Shown piece by piece: positions 43,611 through 52,725 of a stretch of 64,000 nt of DNA. Position numbers and translations under genes: made by a program. How positions within the stretch are numbered: the first letter of the stretch is position 1; each line of letters starts with the position of its first letter. The stretch is from Pasteurella sp049670895. Lineage in GTDB: Bacteria > Pseudomonadota > Gammaproteobacteria > Enterobacterales > Pasteurellaceae. The stretch lies in assembly GCF_049670895.1 (NCBI RefSeq), contig NZ_CP187170.1; one strand, given 5' to 3'. Under the pieces are notes generated by a model, which was not told the origin of the DNA, did no database searches, and saw only the letters and a program-made list of their open reading frames with translations.

Positions 43611-45764
43611 GTGATGACTGAACAAAAATCAGCACCTTGCGTCATGGAGTTTGAACACGCAGTTGCAAAAAAAGAATATGAAAAAGCTTGTAGTGCACTA
43701 TTAAGCATTTTAAATAAATTAGACACCAATTTTGGGACGCTAGCGGGCATTGAATTTGATGCCCCCGAGCAAATTTTAGGCCATGAACATGACGAGACCG
43801 TCTATTTCTGTACGCGTATGGCGATGGCGATCACAACATTATTCCAAGATCCTAAATTAGAGATTTCACAGAAAGGCTTTCTTTCATTCATCACATTACA
43901 GCGTTGGCTACATTTAATTTTTGCCAGCTCACCTTTTATCAACGCCGACCATATTTTACAAACCTATAACACCAAGCCAGATCGTGATAGCTTGCTTGAT
44001 ATTCATATCTCATCTGACGAATCGGCTTTATTTAAATTCTGCTTACTGTATTTCCCTGAATCGAATGTCAATTTAAGTTTGGATACCTTATGGGAAGTCC
44101 AGCCTAAAGTTTGTGCAGCATTGATGTTTGCCCTTCAATCTCCGCGTTTTCTTGGCACCCGCAGTGCATTTAACAAACGCTCGGCAATCTTGCAATGGTT
44201 TCCTGAAAAATTAGCCACCCTAAATGGCTTACACGGTCTGCCAAGTGGAATCACCCATGATGTGTATATGCATTGCAGCTATGATATTGCCCCGAATAAA
44301 CACCAAGTTAAAAAAGCCCTCAACAAAGTGATCCGCCAGCATTTGCTTGATGTGGGTTGGGTCGATCGTGATGTGAGCCAAATCGGTAAACGCCATGAAA
44401 AACCTGTCATGGTTGTGCTACTCGAACATTTCCATGCCTCACATTCTATTTATCGCACCCATTCCACTTCAATGATTGCGGCACGCCAACATTTCCATTT
44501 AATTGGTTTAGGCGGTGAGGCTGTTGACAAAGCAGGACAAGCCGTATTCGATGAGTTTCATCTGCTAGAAGGGAATACGATTTTTGATAAATTAATCTTG
44601 ATGAAAAAAATCTGTGAAGAAAATGGTGCGGCAATTCTTTACATGCCAAGCATTGGCATGGATTTAGTGAGCATTTTCGCCAGTAACTGTCGTGTTGCCC
44701 CCATTCAAGCCATTGCTTTAGGCCACCCTGCCACCACCTATTCTGACTTTATTGAGTATGTCATTGTTGAAGACGATTATGTCGGCTCTGAAGCGTGCTT
44801 TAGCGAAACCTTGCTACGCTTACCGAAAGATGCCCTACCTTATGTGCCTTCTGCGTCTGCACCCACACACGTGGAATATCGCCTGCGTGAAAACCCAGAT
44901 GTTGTCCACATTGGGATTGCCGCCACCACCATGAAACTCAATCCGTATTTCTTAGAAGCACTTTATGCCATCACCACCAAAGCGAAAGTCAAAGTGCATT
45001 TCCACTTCGCTTTAGGGCAATCACAAGGCATCACCCATCCATATATTGAACGTTTTATCAAAAGTTATTTAGGGGAATTTGCCACCGTTCATCCACAACT
45101 GCCTTACCATGCTTACCTATCCGTTTTGCATGATTGCGATATGATGCTTAACCCGTTCCCATTCGGCAATACTAACGGGATTATCGATATGATCACATTA
45201 GGCTTAGTTGGGGTGTGTAAAACAGGCGATGAAGTACATGAACATATTGATGAAGGTCTGTTTAAACGTTTAGGTCTACCTGATTGGTTAATTGCACATA
45301 GTGCGGAAGAATATGTCGAGCGAGCCCTTCGTCTTGCAGAAAATCATGAAGAACGCTTGGCTTTACGTCGTCATATTATTGAGAAAAATGGATTACAGAC
45401 CTTATTCACTGGGGATCCAAGCCCAATGGGCAATATTCTCCTTGAAAAATTAAATGAATGGCTCATTCAACAAGGTCAACAACCGCTTACGACAGCCGCA
45501 AAGAAAACCAAAGGCAACCGAAAAGGTACAGCCTCTACCCCGTCGGCAGATAATGCCCCTGCGGAAAAAACACCTCGTCGCCGTAAAAGCACTAGCACGA
45601 AAGCAACGAGTGAAGTAACACAAAAGGTTAGCAAGAAAAAGGCAAGTGAGCCGAAAAAAACCGCTCGCCCGAAAACCTCTACAAGCACCAAAGCTCAATC
45701 GAAAACCCAAGCAGAAACCAAAAGTCAATCGGCTAAAAAAGCCTCTAACAAGGCTTCTAACTAA
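43611..45764 (+). CDS. ngt: HMW1C-type cytoplasmic N-glycosyltransferase with basic C-terminal tail
   Basis: 717 aa. The first ~620 residues match the HMW1C/ApHMW1C (GT41) family, which moves glucose from UDP-glucose onto asparagine in NxS/T sequons of adhesins in the cytoplasm. Visible are the N-terminal all-helical domain, LLEHFHASHSIYRTHSTSM (about 270-288, with the conserved active-site histidine) and AATTMKLNPYFLEAL, which includes the lysine for the sugar nucleotide. Residues 627-717 are an extra tail, almost only Lys, Ala, Ser, Thr with some Pro, Gln and Arg, like a histone H1 tail; ApHMW1C (about 620 aa) has nothing like it. The gene follows rimO at 12 bases. The acceptor adhesin is not in this window. 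Confidence 0.92.
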   Translation: MMTEQKSAPCVMEFEHAVAKKEYEKACSALLSILNKLDTNFGTLAGIEFDAPEQILGHEHDETVYFCTRMAMAITTLFQDPKLEISQKGFLSFITLQRWLHLIFASSPFINADHILQTYNTKPDRDSLLDIHISSDESALFKFCLLYFPESNVNLSLDTLWEVQPKVCAALMFALQSPRFLGTRSAFNKRSAILQWFPEKLATLNGLHGLPSGITHDVYMHCSYDIAPNKHQVKKALNKVIRQHLLDVGWVDRDVSQIGKRHEKPVMVVLLEHFHASHSIYRTHSTSMIAARQHFHLIGLGGEAVDKAGQAVFDEFHLLEGNTIFDKLILMKKICEENGAAILYMPSIGMDLVSIFASNCRVAPIQAIALGHPATTYSDFIEYVIVEDDYVGSEACFSETLLRLPKDALPYVPSASAPTHVEYRLRENPDVVHIGIAATTMKLNPYFLEALYAITTKAKVKVHFHFALGQSQGITHPYIERFIKSYLGEFATVHPQLPYHAYLSVLHDCDMMLNPFPFGNTNGIIDMITLGLVGVCKTGDEVHEHIDEGLFKRLGLPDWLIAHSAEEYVERALRLAENHEERLALRRHIIEKNGLQTLFTGDPSPMGNILLEKLNEWLIQQGQQPLTTAAKKTKGNRKGTASTPSADNAPAEKTPRRRKSTSTKATSEVTQKVSKKKASEPKKTARPKTSTSTKAQSKTQAETKSQSAKKASNKASN

Positions 45765-45768
45765 ATCC

Positions 45769-45795
45769 ATATCCCCGTTCATTGGGGATATTTTT
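45769..45795 (+). terminator. Terminator after the N-glycosyltransferase gene
   Basis: ATATCCCC and GGGGATAT with loop GTTCATT, followed by TTTTT; it starts 5 bases after the stop codon. Confidence 0.85.
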
Positions 45796-45809
45796 CATGA
45801 GGTCATACA

Positions 45810-46286
45810 ATGAACACACCCATTCATATTCTTTTTGTTTGTTTAGGTAATATTTGTCGCTCACCAATGGCAGAATACCTTATGCGTGAAAAAATCCGAC
45901 AAGCGGGTTTAACGGAAAAGATTAAAACAAGCAGTGCAGGAACATCTGGCTGGCATGATGGAAAAAATATGCATTGCGGGACGGCTGAAGTGCTGGATTT
46001 TCACCGCATACCCAGTGAGGGCTTTGTCAGTAAAAAAGTGGCGTTAAGTGATTGGCAAACATTTGACTACCTCATTGCGATGGATCATAACAACTTGCAA
46101 GATCTAGAACAGCTCTTTGGTCATCACCCCGAAAAACTTTTTCAAATCACCGCACTTTGCCCCGATTTAGGCTACGATCATATCCCCGATCCATGGTATA
46201 CCAAAAACTTCCAGCAAACCTACCAATTACTTGATCGTTGCTGTGATGCCTTGTTGGATAAAATGAAAAAAGAACTTTCTCTGTAG
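45810..46286 (+). CDS. Low-molecular-weight protein-tyrosine phosphatase
   Basis: 158 aa. The P-loop CLGNICRS (Cys11, Arg17) follows a beta strand at the N-terminus, as in LMW-PTPs, and the acid loop is DPWY with its Asp near residue 130. It is close to the eukaryote-like LMW-PTP branch as well as to Wzb; no tyrosine kinase or capsule gene is adjacent, so a role in polysaccharide export is not supported. ATG has GAGGT upstream. An uptake signal is inside the gene at about 46150. Confidence 0.9.
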   Translation: MNTPIHILFVCLGNICRSPMAEYLMREKIRQAGLTEKIKTSSAGTSGWHDGKNMHCGTAEVLDFHRIPSEGFVSKKVALSDWQTFDYLIAMDHNNLQDLEQLFGHHPEKLFQITALCPDLGYDHIPDPWYTKNFQQTYQLLDRCCDALLDKMKKELSL

Positions 46287-46384
46287 ATTGTGATCTAGCC
46301 CACAGTCATTACCTAAAAATTGGGTTAACATAATTGGGCAGTTTATTTTTTATTTTATTCCATGGTTCTCTCAAAGGAGTTTTT

Positions 46385-46597
46385 ATGTTTCCAGAATTTC
46401 GAGACTTAATCTCTACATTAAAAAACGATGATGCCCATTTTGGACGTTTATTTGATAAACATAATGAATTGGATCAACGCATTAAAAATATTGAAGCCCG
46501 TATTGAATTCGGTACACCAACAGAAGTGGAAAATTTGAAAAAAGAAAAACTTCGCCTAAAAGATGAAATGTATTCCATTTTGAAAAAATCTCAATAA
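46385..46597 (+). CDS. YdcH-like DUF465 protein
   Basis: 70 aa from the ATG at 46385 with AAAGGAG 8 bases upstream; an earlier in-frame ATG at 46334 would add residues foreign to the family. Two-helix coiled-coil protein (FRDLISTLKNDDAHFGRLFDKHNELDQRI). Small, cytoplasmic, function unknown in all members I know of. Confidence 0.8.
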   Translation: MFPEFRDLISTLKNDDAHFGRLFDKHNELDQRIKNIEARIEFGTPTEVENLKKEKLRLKDEMYSILKKSQ

Positions 46598-46599
46598 TA

Positions 46600-46635
46600 A
46601 AAAAATACCGCATTGAAAAGTGCGGTATTTTTTTT
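46600..46635. terminator. Bidirectional terminator between the DUF465 gene and slyD
   Basis: AAAATACCGCA and TGCGGTATTTT form an 11-bp stem flanked by A and T runs; the right arm includes an uptake signal. It lies between convergent genes. Confidence 0.85.
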
Positions 46636-46649
46636 AAATATTTTGAAAA

Positions 46650-47243
46650 TTAGTGCTTACAGCCACCTTGTCCACAACAGCCTTCATGCTCATGATGATG
46701 TTCGTGATCATGATGATGGCTACCACAGCCACAACCATGTCCTTCTTCATCACTATCATGACCACCACAACAGCCACCTTCTTGGTGAATATGACCATGT
46801 GAAATTTCTTCTAATGTCGCTTCACGTGTAGCAACCACTTCAACATTAAAAAGTAATTCCTGACCAGCAAGCATATGATTTCCGTCTACCACGACATCAT
46901 TTTCAGCCACTTCGGTAATCACAACAGGCAATGGACCAATGTCGGTATCCGCAATAAAACGCATTCCCACGACTAATTCATCAACACCTTGGAATACCTC
47001 TTTCGGCACACGTTGAACCATATTTTCGTTGTACTCACCATAGCCTTCTTCAGGTTTTACACGCACTTCAAATTTATCTCCCACTGCTTTACCTTCTAGT
47101 GCATTTTCCAAACCAATCACAAGGTTATTATGTCCTTGTAAATACTCTAAAGGTTGATTTACAGGGGCTTCATCAACTAATACGCCATCTTGTGTACGCA
47201 CTTGATAAGCAATGCTCACCACAACATTTTTTGCAACTTTCAT
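46650..47243 (-). CDS. slyD: FKBP-type peptidyl-prolyl isomerase SlyD
   Basis: 197 aa, similar in length to E. coli SlyD. FKBP domain (residues 1-70 and 125-148) with the inserted chaperone flap (about 75-122). The tail 149-197 holds many histidines plus seven cysteines and should bind nickel and other divalent metals; SlyD supplies nickel to hydrogenase assembly in E. coli. A run of HHHDHEHHHEHE is at 176-187. Single gene. Confidence 0.95.
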   Translation of the reverse strand: MKVAKNVVVSIAYQVRTQDGVLVDEAPVNQPLEYLQGHNNLVIGLENALEGKAVGDKFEVRVKPEEGYGEYNENMVQRVPKEVFQGVDELVVGMRFIADTDIGPLPVVITEVAENDVVVDGNHMLAGQELLFNVEVVATREATLEEISHGHIHQEGGCCGGHDSDEEGHGCGCGSHHHDHEHHHEHEGCCGQGGCKH

Positions 47244-47309
47244 TATTACTCCAATTTATCTACGTAAATGAATTTTGTTATTGTATAAGAAATATCAATC
47301 ATTAGAAAG

Positions 47310-48017
47310 CTAATCATTGATTAATTCGATTTTTGCTTGTACAACTGATTTTAAGGTTGTTTTTCCCACCTCTAATCGCATTTCATCATGGCTTGAAATG
47401 CCATAAAACTGATCTCCCCCTTTCATTGACACTGCATAGTTTCGGGTTTCCCCCATTAACGCTTGTGGAACGAAATCTAATTCAATGAGACGATAGCCTT
47501 TCGCTTTCATGAGAGATTGAATTAATTCTGCTTTTTGTTCAAATTTTTGCACCACCTCTGCGGTCATCTCTTTTTCTACACGGGCTAAACGCTCTTGTGA
47601 AACCGTGGCATAAAGCCCCTCGATTTTTAAATCATCGTTCAATGCGGACACCAGTTTTGATAAGGCGGGAATATCTTGGCTTTTCAAAAGGAATTCTACA
47701 CGATCAACCCAACCATTTTGTTTGCCATCTTTACCATAACGCACCTGTGTGTAACGTTGTTGAGACAGAATCTCTACCGCTTGTTGTTTTTTGATTAACG
47801 CCAGGGCATGATTTATGCGTTCCACGAGGCTCTGATTTAATGCCTCGGCATCTTTACCTTCTTCTTGCCAATACAGTGCCACCCGCATTTCATCACGCTC
47901 AATTTCCTTTGCCACTTCAGCAACAAACTTGACTTGATTATTGATCACATCTGCCCCTTGTGCCTGAAGCGTTAAAGGTAAGGCAAGGAATAGCCATATC
48001 ATCTGTTTTAGCGTCAT
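47310..48017 (-). CDS. SIMPL domain (DUF541) periplasmic protein
   Basis: 235 aa from the ATG at 48017 (GAGGTG upstream; an in-frame GTG two codons earlier is possible). A signal peptide ends near LQAQGA, and the rest is a SIMPL/DUF541 domain (VINNQVKFVAEVAKEIERDEMRVAL; GGDQFYGISSHDEMRLEVGKTTL). E. coli YggE is a known member; its exact function is not settled, with a link to oxidative stress. Confidence 0.8.
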   Translation of the reverse strand: MTLKQMIWLFLALPLTLQAQGADVINNQVKFVAEVAKEIERDEMRVALYWQEEGKDAEALNQSLVERINHALALIKKQQAVEILSQQRYTQVRYGKDGKQNGWVDRVEFLLKSQDIPALSKLVSALNDDLKIEGLYATVSQERLARVEKEMTAEVVQKFEQKAELIQSLMKAKGYRLIELDFVPQALMGETRNYAVSMKGGDQFYGISSHDEMRLEVGKTTLKSVVQAKIELIND

Positions 48018-48082
48018 ATACACCTCTTCTCTTGTGAAATCACCATCAATTAGGCAAAAGCAAACAAAAATAGTTCAAAATA

Positions 48083-48126
48083 AAACCGCACTTTCAATAA
48101 CTTATCAAAAGTGCGGTCATTTTTTT
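48083..48126 (-). terminator. Uptake-signal inverted pair after rraB
   Basis: ACCGCACTTTTGATAA and its imperfect complement with AAAGTGCGGTTTTATTTTG on the minus strand. It starts at the rraB stop and should end that transcript before the SIMPL gene. Confidence 0.7.
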
Positions 48127-48562
48127 ATTCGTTTCGACGAGGCTCATCATCAAAGTCATCATCAAACTCATCATCGAAGAATTCACCGTCTTCGCCGTAT
48201 TCATCCTCTTTGGCGTTAGGGTCTTCAAAATAAGTTCCCCAACCATCGTAAATGCCACCAAATTTCTCAACCAAAGGTAATAATTCTTTCTGTTGTGCAT
48301 CAATAATTTCGGCTTTTAATTCCACTTCGCTAATAATATCGAAACAAAACAGTACCTTGCCTTTCTCATCTTCAAGCTCTTCGGCTTCAGACACTTCATA
48401 GCCCGCTTTAAATGCCTCAACAGCAATTTTTTCTAATTTATCAAAATTATTGTGAACGATGTGATGCTCAATAATATACAACGCATCAGGATCACTCCCA
48501 TCCTCAAATAAATTTGTAATAATTTCACGGGTTTCTGCTTGAAGTGCATTAAAATCGGTCAT
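48125..48562 (-). CDS. rraB: Ribonuclease E inhibitor RraB
   Basis: 145 aa. Matches RraB (YjgD, DUF1260): start MTDFNALQAETREIITNLFEDGSDPDALY and a very acidic C-terminal tail (EFFDDEFDDDFDDEP). It binds RNase E and changes which RNAs are cut. The stop codon is already part of the following terminator. Confidence 0.9.
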   Translation of the reverse strand: MTDFNALQAETREIITNLFEDGSDPDALYIIEHHIVHNNFDKLEKIAVEAFKAGYEVSEAEELEDEKGKVLFCFDIISEVELKAEIIDAQQKELLPLVEKFGGIYDGWGTYFEDPNAKEDEYGEDGEFFDDEFDDDFDDEPRRNE

Positions 48563-48657
48563 TTTTGTTACCTTTTAAGAAAAAATTAGCAATATTGTAA
48601 AGGATATAGCAGGCTTAAACAAGGAAAGGGGGAAAGGAAAAGAAAAACGCTACATGT

Positions 48658-48689
48658 AAAAAAATCTTCCCAAAGGGGGAAGATTTTTC
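48658..48689 (-). terminator. mscL terminator
   Basis: AAAAATCTTCCCC and its GGGAAGATTTTT complement on the minus strand, with a T run, 14 bases after the mscL stop. Confidence 0.85.
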
Positions 48690-48702
48690 TCAAAGACAAT
48701 GA

Positions 48703-49107
48703 TTATTTTTTCAATAAATCACGAATTTCTGCAAGTAGAACTTCTTCATTTGAAGGTTTAGGTTCTGCTTTTGGTTCTTCAACTTTTGGCTCTTCACGTT
48801 TCAATTTATTTAACGCTTTAATCATCAAGAAAATAGCGAAAGCAATAATAATAAAGTCAAAGACGTTTTGAATAAATGCACCGTAATTTAAAGTCACCGC
48901 AGGCACATCACCCACTGCTTCTTTTAATACGACACTTAAATGTTTGAAATCAACGTTGCCAGTTAAGATACCTAATACCGGCATCACCACATCACCAACG
49001 AGTGAGCTTACGATTTTACCGAATGCACCACCGATGATCACACCGACAGCCATATCAACGACGTTACCACGCATCGCAAATTCACGAAATTCTTTCATAA
49101 AGCTCAT
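48703..49107 (-). CDS. mscL: Large-conductance mechanosensitive channel
   Basis: 134 aa with two membrane segments (about 15-45 and 72-98). Start MSFMKEFREFAMRGNVVDMAVGV is the MscL signature, with the pore helix GVIIGGAFGKIV. Opens under membrane tension to release solutes. Downstream of trkA with a gap of about 90 bases. Confidence 0.98.
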   Translation of the reverse strand: MSFMKEFREFAMRGNVVDMAVGVIIGGAFGKIVSSLVGDVVMPVLGILTGNVDFKHLSVVLKEAVGDVPAVTLNYGAFIQNVFDFIIIAFAIFLMIKALNKLKREEPKVEEPKAEPKPSNEEVLLAEIRDLLKK

Positions 49108-49195
49108 AAAATTCTCCTAAGTAAAAACATTAAAAATGATAAAAACCAGCATTATTATAGGAACTTTAAGCCAATTGTACAGTTTTTTCTCAGGT

Positions 49196-50572
49196 TTAGA
49201 GGTAAAAGGTACTCGGTTGGAAAAGCTTTTCAATATCAGATACCGATTTCTTATCACTTAAATACACAATCACGTGATCGTTATCTTCAATCACCAAATT
49301 TTTCTTCGCCATAATGACTTCATTTTGACGAAATACGGCACCAATGATTGCACCTTGCGGCAATTTCAGCTCGGACACTTTACGCCCAATAATATTGGAG
49401 CTGCTTTCTTCCCCATGCACCGCAATTTCTAACGCCTCCGCTGTACCATGTCGCAAAGAGGCAACATGAATAATATCCCCTTTACGCACATGACTGAGTA
49501 AGGCTGAAATGGTCGCTTGTTGTGGCGAGACGGCAATATCAATGGTGCCCCCTTGAATCAAATTGATATATGCCATACGTTGAATCAGCACCATGGCTTT
49601 TTTCGCCCCTAGCCGCTTCGCTAACAAGGCAGACATAATATTGGCTTCATCATCACTGGTGAGCGATAAAAAAACATCAATATTTTCGATTTGTTCTTCA
49701 AATAAAAAGGACTGATCCGAGGCATCGCCACAAAAAATTAAGGTATTGGACAGTTTTTCAGATAATGCCCTTGCTCGTTCTGCATTTCGTTCAATTAATT
49801 TTACCGAGCATTGCCCTTCCAAACGTTTTGCCACGCCAATACCGATATTCCCCCCACCTGCAATCATGATCCGTTTATAAGGTTTTTCCAAACGCTGTAA
49901 TTCACTCATCACCGCTTTAATATGAATGGTTTCACAGATGAACGTCACCTCGTCACCCGCTTCAATAATGGTAGATCCCTGCGGTCGAATCACTTTTTCT
50001 TGACGTAAAATGGAGACAATACGGCAATCCACATGAGGCATATGCTCTTTCAACGCCGAAAGGGCATAACCCACCAAAGGCCCACCATAATAGGCTTTCA
50101 CGACCACAAGGCTAATACGTCCCTCTGCAAAGTGGGAAACTTGCAAAGCACCTGGGTAGTCAATTAACTTGGCGATTTCCTCTGTCACGAGTTTTTCAGG
50201 GGAAATAATATGATCGATCGGCAACACGTCAGGCTGAAATAATTTGTCTTTCTCACGTAAATATTCGGCATTACGAATCCGAGCAATTTTGGTTGGGGTG
50301 TTAAATAAGGTGTAACTAATCTGACAAGCCACCATATTTATTTCATCAGAACTGGTGACCGCAACCAATAAATCGGCATCTTGTGCCCCCGCTTCACGTA
50401 ATACACGCGGGGAAGACGCCGAGCCATTCACAACCCTTAAATCATGTTTACTTTGCAAGTTTTCAAGTCGCAAGGATTGATTATCTACTAACGTGATATC
50501 GTTATCTTCACTCACTAAATTTTCAGCAAGTGTCGTCCCTACCTGACCTGCTCCCAAAATGATGATTTTCAT
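49196..50572 (-). CDS. trkA: Trk potassium uptake system regulatory protein TrkA
   Basis: 458 aa. Two tandem RCK units, each with a nucleotide-binding glycine motif (GAGQVGTTLAENL at 7-19 and GGGNIGIGVAKRL near 239). It gates the TrkH/TrkG potassium channel at the inner membrane. Start overlaps the stop of the glycosyltransferase gene (ATGA). Confidence 0.96.
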   Translation of the reverse strand: MKIIILGAGQVGTTLAENLVSEDNDITLVDNQSLRLENLQSKHDLRVVNGSASSPRVLREAGAQDADLLVAVTSSDEINMVACQISYTLFNTPTKIARIRNAEYLREKDKLFQPDVLPIDHIISPEKLVTEEIAKLIDYPGALQVSHFAEGRISLVVVKAYYGGPLVGYALSALKEHMPHVDCRIVSILRQEKVIRPQGSTIIEAGDEVTFICETIHIKAVMSELQRLEKPYKRIMIAGGGNIGIGVAKRLEGQCSVKLIERNAERARALSEKLSNTLIFCGDASDQSFLFEEQIENIDVFLSLTSDDEANIMSALLAKRLGAKKAMVLIQRMAYINLIQGGTIDIAVSPQQATISALLSHVRKGDIIHVASLRHGTAEALEIAVHGEESSSNIIGRKVSELKLPQGAIIGAVFRQNEVIMAKKNLVIEDNDHVIVYLSDKKSVSDIEKLFQPSTFYL

Positions 50573-51381
50573 TCTTCATCCGATCTTTCAATAAGTAATG
50601 GTTTCACACCGATACGATCGGTATTTAAACACAGCTTTAACGCTTTAATTCCCTCACAAATCCGCTCTGTTACTTTGTCAGCTTGTGTGAGTTTTTCTTT
50701 TGAAATGCCATGATTTTGTTTATCGAATAATAGCGAATCTAATAAACGCTGAGCATGCATACCTTCACGGCAATAATGTAACACCCCGACATCATCAAAT
50801 AAGGTTGCCACGGAGCTCATTCTGGTTGTCGCAATACCTAACGCCCCATCTTCGCCCCCTAAATCTCGGAAAATGAGATCTTGTGGGAAACCACCACAAG
50901 CGAAGAAAAAGGTACGACGGAAAATCATATTCCCACCACAAGTCATCTGCATGGTTTCCCATGCTCGCTTAAACTCAGGGTGTGAGACATAACGCTCCGC
51001 TAAATCAACAGGCTTTAATGCCAAACGCACCACGCCAACTTCTGGACGAAAATGGAAGACACTGGCGGCAACCGTTAACGCTTCAGGTTCATAAGCATCA
51101 TCTGCATCAAGAAAGGCGACAAATTCTGTCGTTGTTTGCAAGGCTCCCCAGTTACGGGCTTTCGCCACACCAACATTACGGGGCAATTTCTCAATGGTGA
51201 CCTTATCTGGGTATTGTTTAGCAATCAGATCTGCCAGCTGTAATGTATTATCTGTCGAACCATCATCCACTAACCAAAGGTGGTTTAATTGTGGTTGACT
51301 AAGCACGGAATTCACGGCACGAATAATGGTCTTTTCGGCATTATAACAAGGTATAACAACATCAATTTTTGGAAAGTTCAT
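50569..51381 (-). CDS. Family 2 (GT-A) glycosyltransferase
   Basis: 270 aa from the ATG at 51381 (GTG at 51393, directly after the rsmB stop, is an alternative). GT2 motifs: IDVVIPCYNAEKTI at 6-19, LVDDGSTDN at 37-45, and the metal-binding FLDADDAYEP at 90-99, followed by GGNMIFRR and a GGEDGALGIA segment. No membrane segments. The gene lies between rsmB and trkA and overlaps trkA by 4 bases; in most relatives rsmB and trkA are neighbours. Substrate unknown; lipooligosaccharide or protein glycan are possibilities, not evidence-based. Confidence 0.85.
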   Translation of the reverse strand: MNFPKIDVVIPCYNAEKTIIRAVNSVLSQPQLNHLWLVDDGSTDNTLQLADLIAKQYPDKVTIEKLPRNVGVAKARNWGALQTTTEFVAFLDADDAYEPEALTVAASVFHFRPEVGVVRLALKPVDLAERYVSHPEFKRAWETMQMTCGGNMIFRRTFFFACGGFPQDLIFRDLGGEDGALGIATTRMSSVATLFDDVGVLHYCREGMHAQRLLDSLLFDKQNHGISKEKLTQADKVTERICEGIKALKLCLNTDRIGVKPLLIERSDEE

Positions 51382-51393
51382 TGAAATACTCAC

Positions 51394-52725
51394 TTAAATT
51401 TGCTTTTCTAATTTCGCATAGTAAAAACCATCACCACCATTTTCCGTTGGCAGAAATTGCATTCCAATTGCGTTTTCTGGCAGATCAAATGGCAAAGGTG
51501 TTAGTTTTGCATCTGCGTTCCTTTTTAAAAATTGCTCAATCTGTAAAGCATTTTCTTCTGGCAACACTGAACAGGTCGCATATAACAACACACCATTTGG
51601 TTTCAATAATTTCCAAAGGGCGTCTAAAATCTTGGCTTGTAGTTGCACTAATTGATCAATATCGGCATCTTGACGCAACCACTTAATATCAGGATGACGG
51701 CGAATAACACCTGTTGCAGAACAAGGTGCATCTAATAAAATTCGGTCAAATTGTACCGCACTTTCACTAAGTTGCTTTAGCCATTGCTCAGGTTGTGTGG
51801 CATCACCACAAATCACCGTTGCTTGCTGTTGCATACGGGCTAAATTTTCATGTACTCGTTTAAGGCGACTCGCTTCCACATCTAATGCCACAACCTTTGC
51901 CTTTTCGGCTTGCTCTAAAATATGTGTGGTTTTGCCACCCGGTGCGGCACAAGCATCTAAAATAAGTTCCCCATTTTTGGGGGCTAATAACAAACCAGCC
52001 CATTGGGCATGAATATCTTGTACACTCACCGTGCCTTCATGAAAAGCGGGCAATTGCGAGACAGCAATAGGCTGCAATACACGTAGAGCACAAGGGTTCT
52101 CAGCTGTCGCCGTTTCAATACCCTGTTCTGCCAATAACTTGCGGTAGCTTTCCGTTGTATTTTTTTGCTGATTAACCCGTAACCACATTGGTGGTTTTTG
52201 ATTATTGGCGTCAATAATGTCACGCCAATTCGGGTAGGCTTGTTTCAAACGATCAATAAACCAGTCTGGATGCAGTGTGTGCCAGTGTTTATCCACTTTC
52301 GCCAATATGCTCTCTTGCTCACGTAAAAAACGGCGTAAGACACCATTGACTAAGCCACGAAAATGATCCACTTTTAACCCTTTCGTGGCATTCACAACTT
52401 CATCGACCGCAGCATGTGCAGGAATACGTGTATAAAGTAATTGATACAATCCAACCAGTAAAAGACAATGCACAAGCCGTGTTTTTCCTTTTAATGGTTT
52501 ATCCACCAATTGCTTAATAATCTGTTCTAAACGGGGCAAGACACGGCATACACCAAAACAAATTTCTTGAAGTAACGGTAAATCTTGGCTTTTCACCGTA
52601 TGTTGCACCTCTGGCAATAATGCCGATAAGGATTTCCCTTGATCAAGTACCTGTAACACAATTTGTGCGGCTACGGCTCGGGTAGAAAGTGCGGTCGTTT
52701 TTGAAAACGTTTTCGCTTTTGTCAT
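51394..52725 (-). CDS. rsmB: 16S rRNA (cytosine-967-C5)-methyltransferase RsmB
   Basis: 443 aa. N-terminal NusB-like domain (1-140) and SAM-binding catalytic domain (DACAAPGGKTTHILE near 260). Catalytic cysteines are in DAPCSATG and YATCSVLPEEN. Overlaps the fmt stop by 4 bases. Two uptake signals are inside the gene, one near each end. Confidence 0.96.
   Translation of the reverse strand: MTKAKTFSKTTALSTRAVAAQIVLQVLDQGKSLSALLPEVQHTVKSQDLPLLQEICFGVCRVLPRLEQIIKQLVDKPLKGKTRLVHCLLLVGLYQLLYTRIPAHAAVDEVVNATKGLKVDHFRGLVNGVLRRFLREQESILAKVDKHWHTLHPDWFIDRLKQAYPNWRDIIDANNQKPPMWLRVNQQKNTTESYRKLLAEQGIETATAENPCALRVLQPIAVSQLPAFHEGTVSVQDIHAQWAGLLLAPKNGELILDACAAPGGKTTHILEQAEKAKVVALDVEASRLKRVHENLARMQQQATVICGDATQPEQWLKQLSESAVQFDRILLDAPCSATGVIRRHPDIKWLRQDADIDQLVQLQAKILDALWKLLKPNGVLLYATCSVLPEENALQIEQFLKRNADAKLTPLPFDLPENAIGMQFLPTENGGDGFYYAKLEKQI

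Noticed and set aside
45450..45782. A long minus-strand frame opposite the basic tail of the N-glycosyltransferase gene
   Set aside because: It is the mirror of a low-complexity Lys/Ser/Thr tail and gives a Phe/Leu/Arg-rich artefact without start signals.
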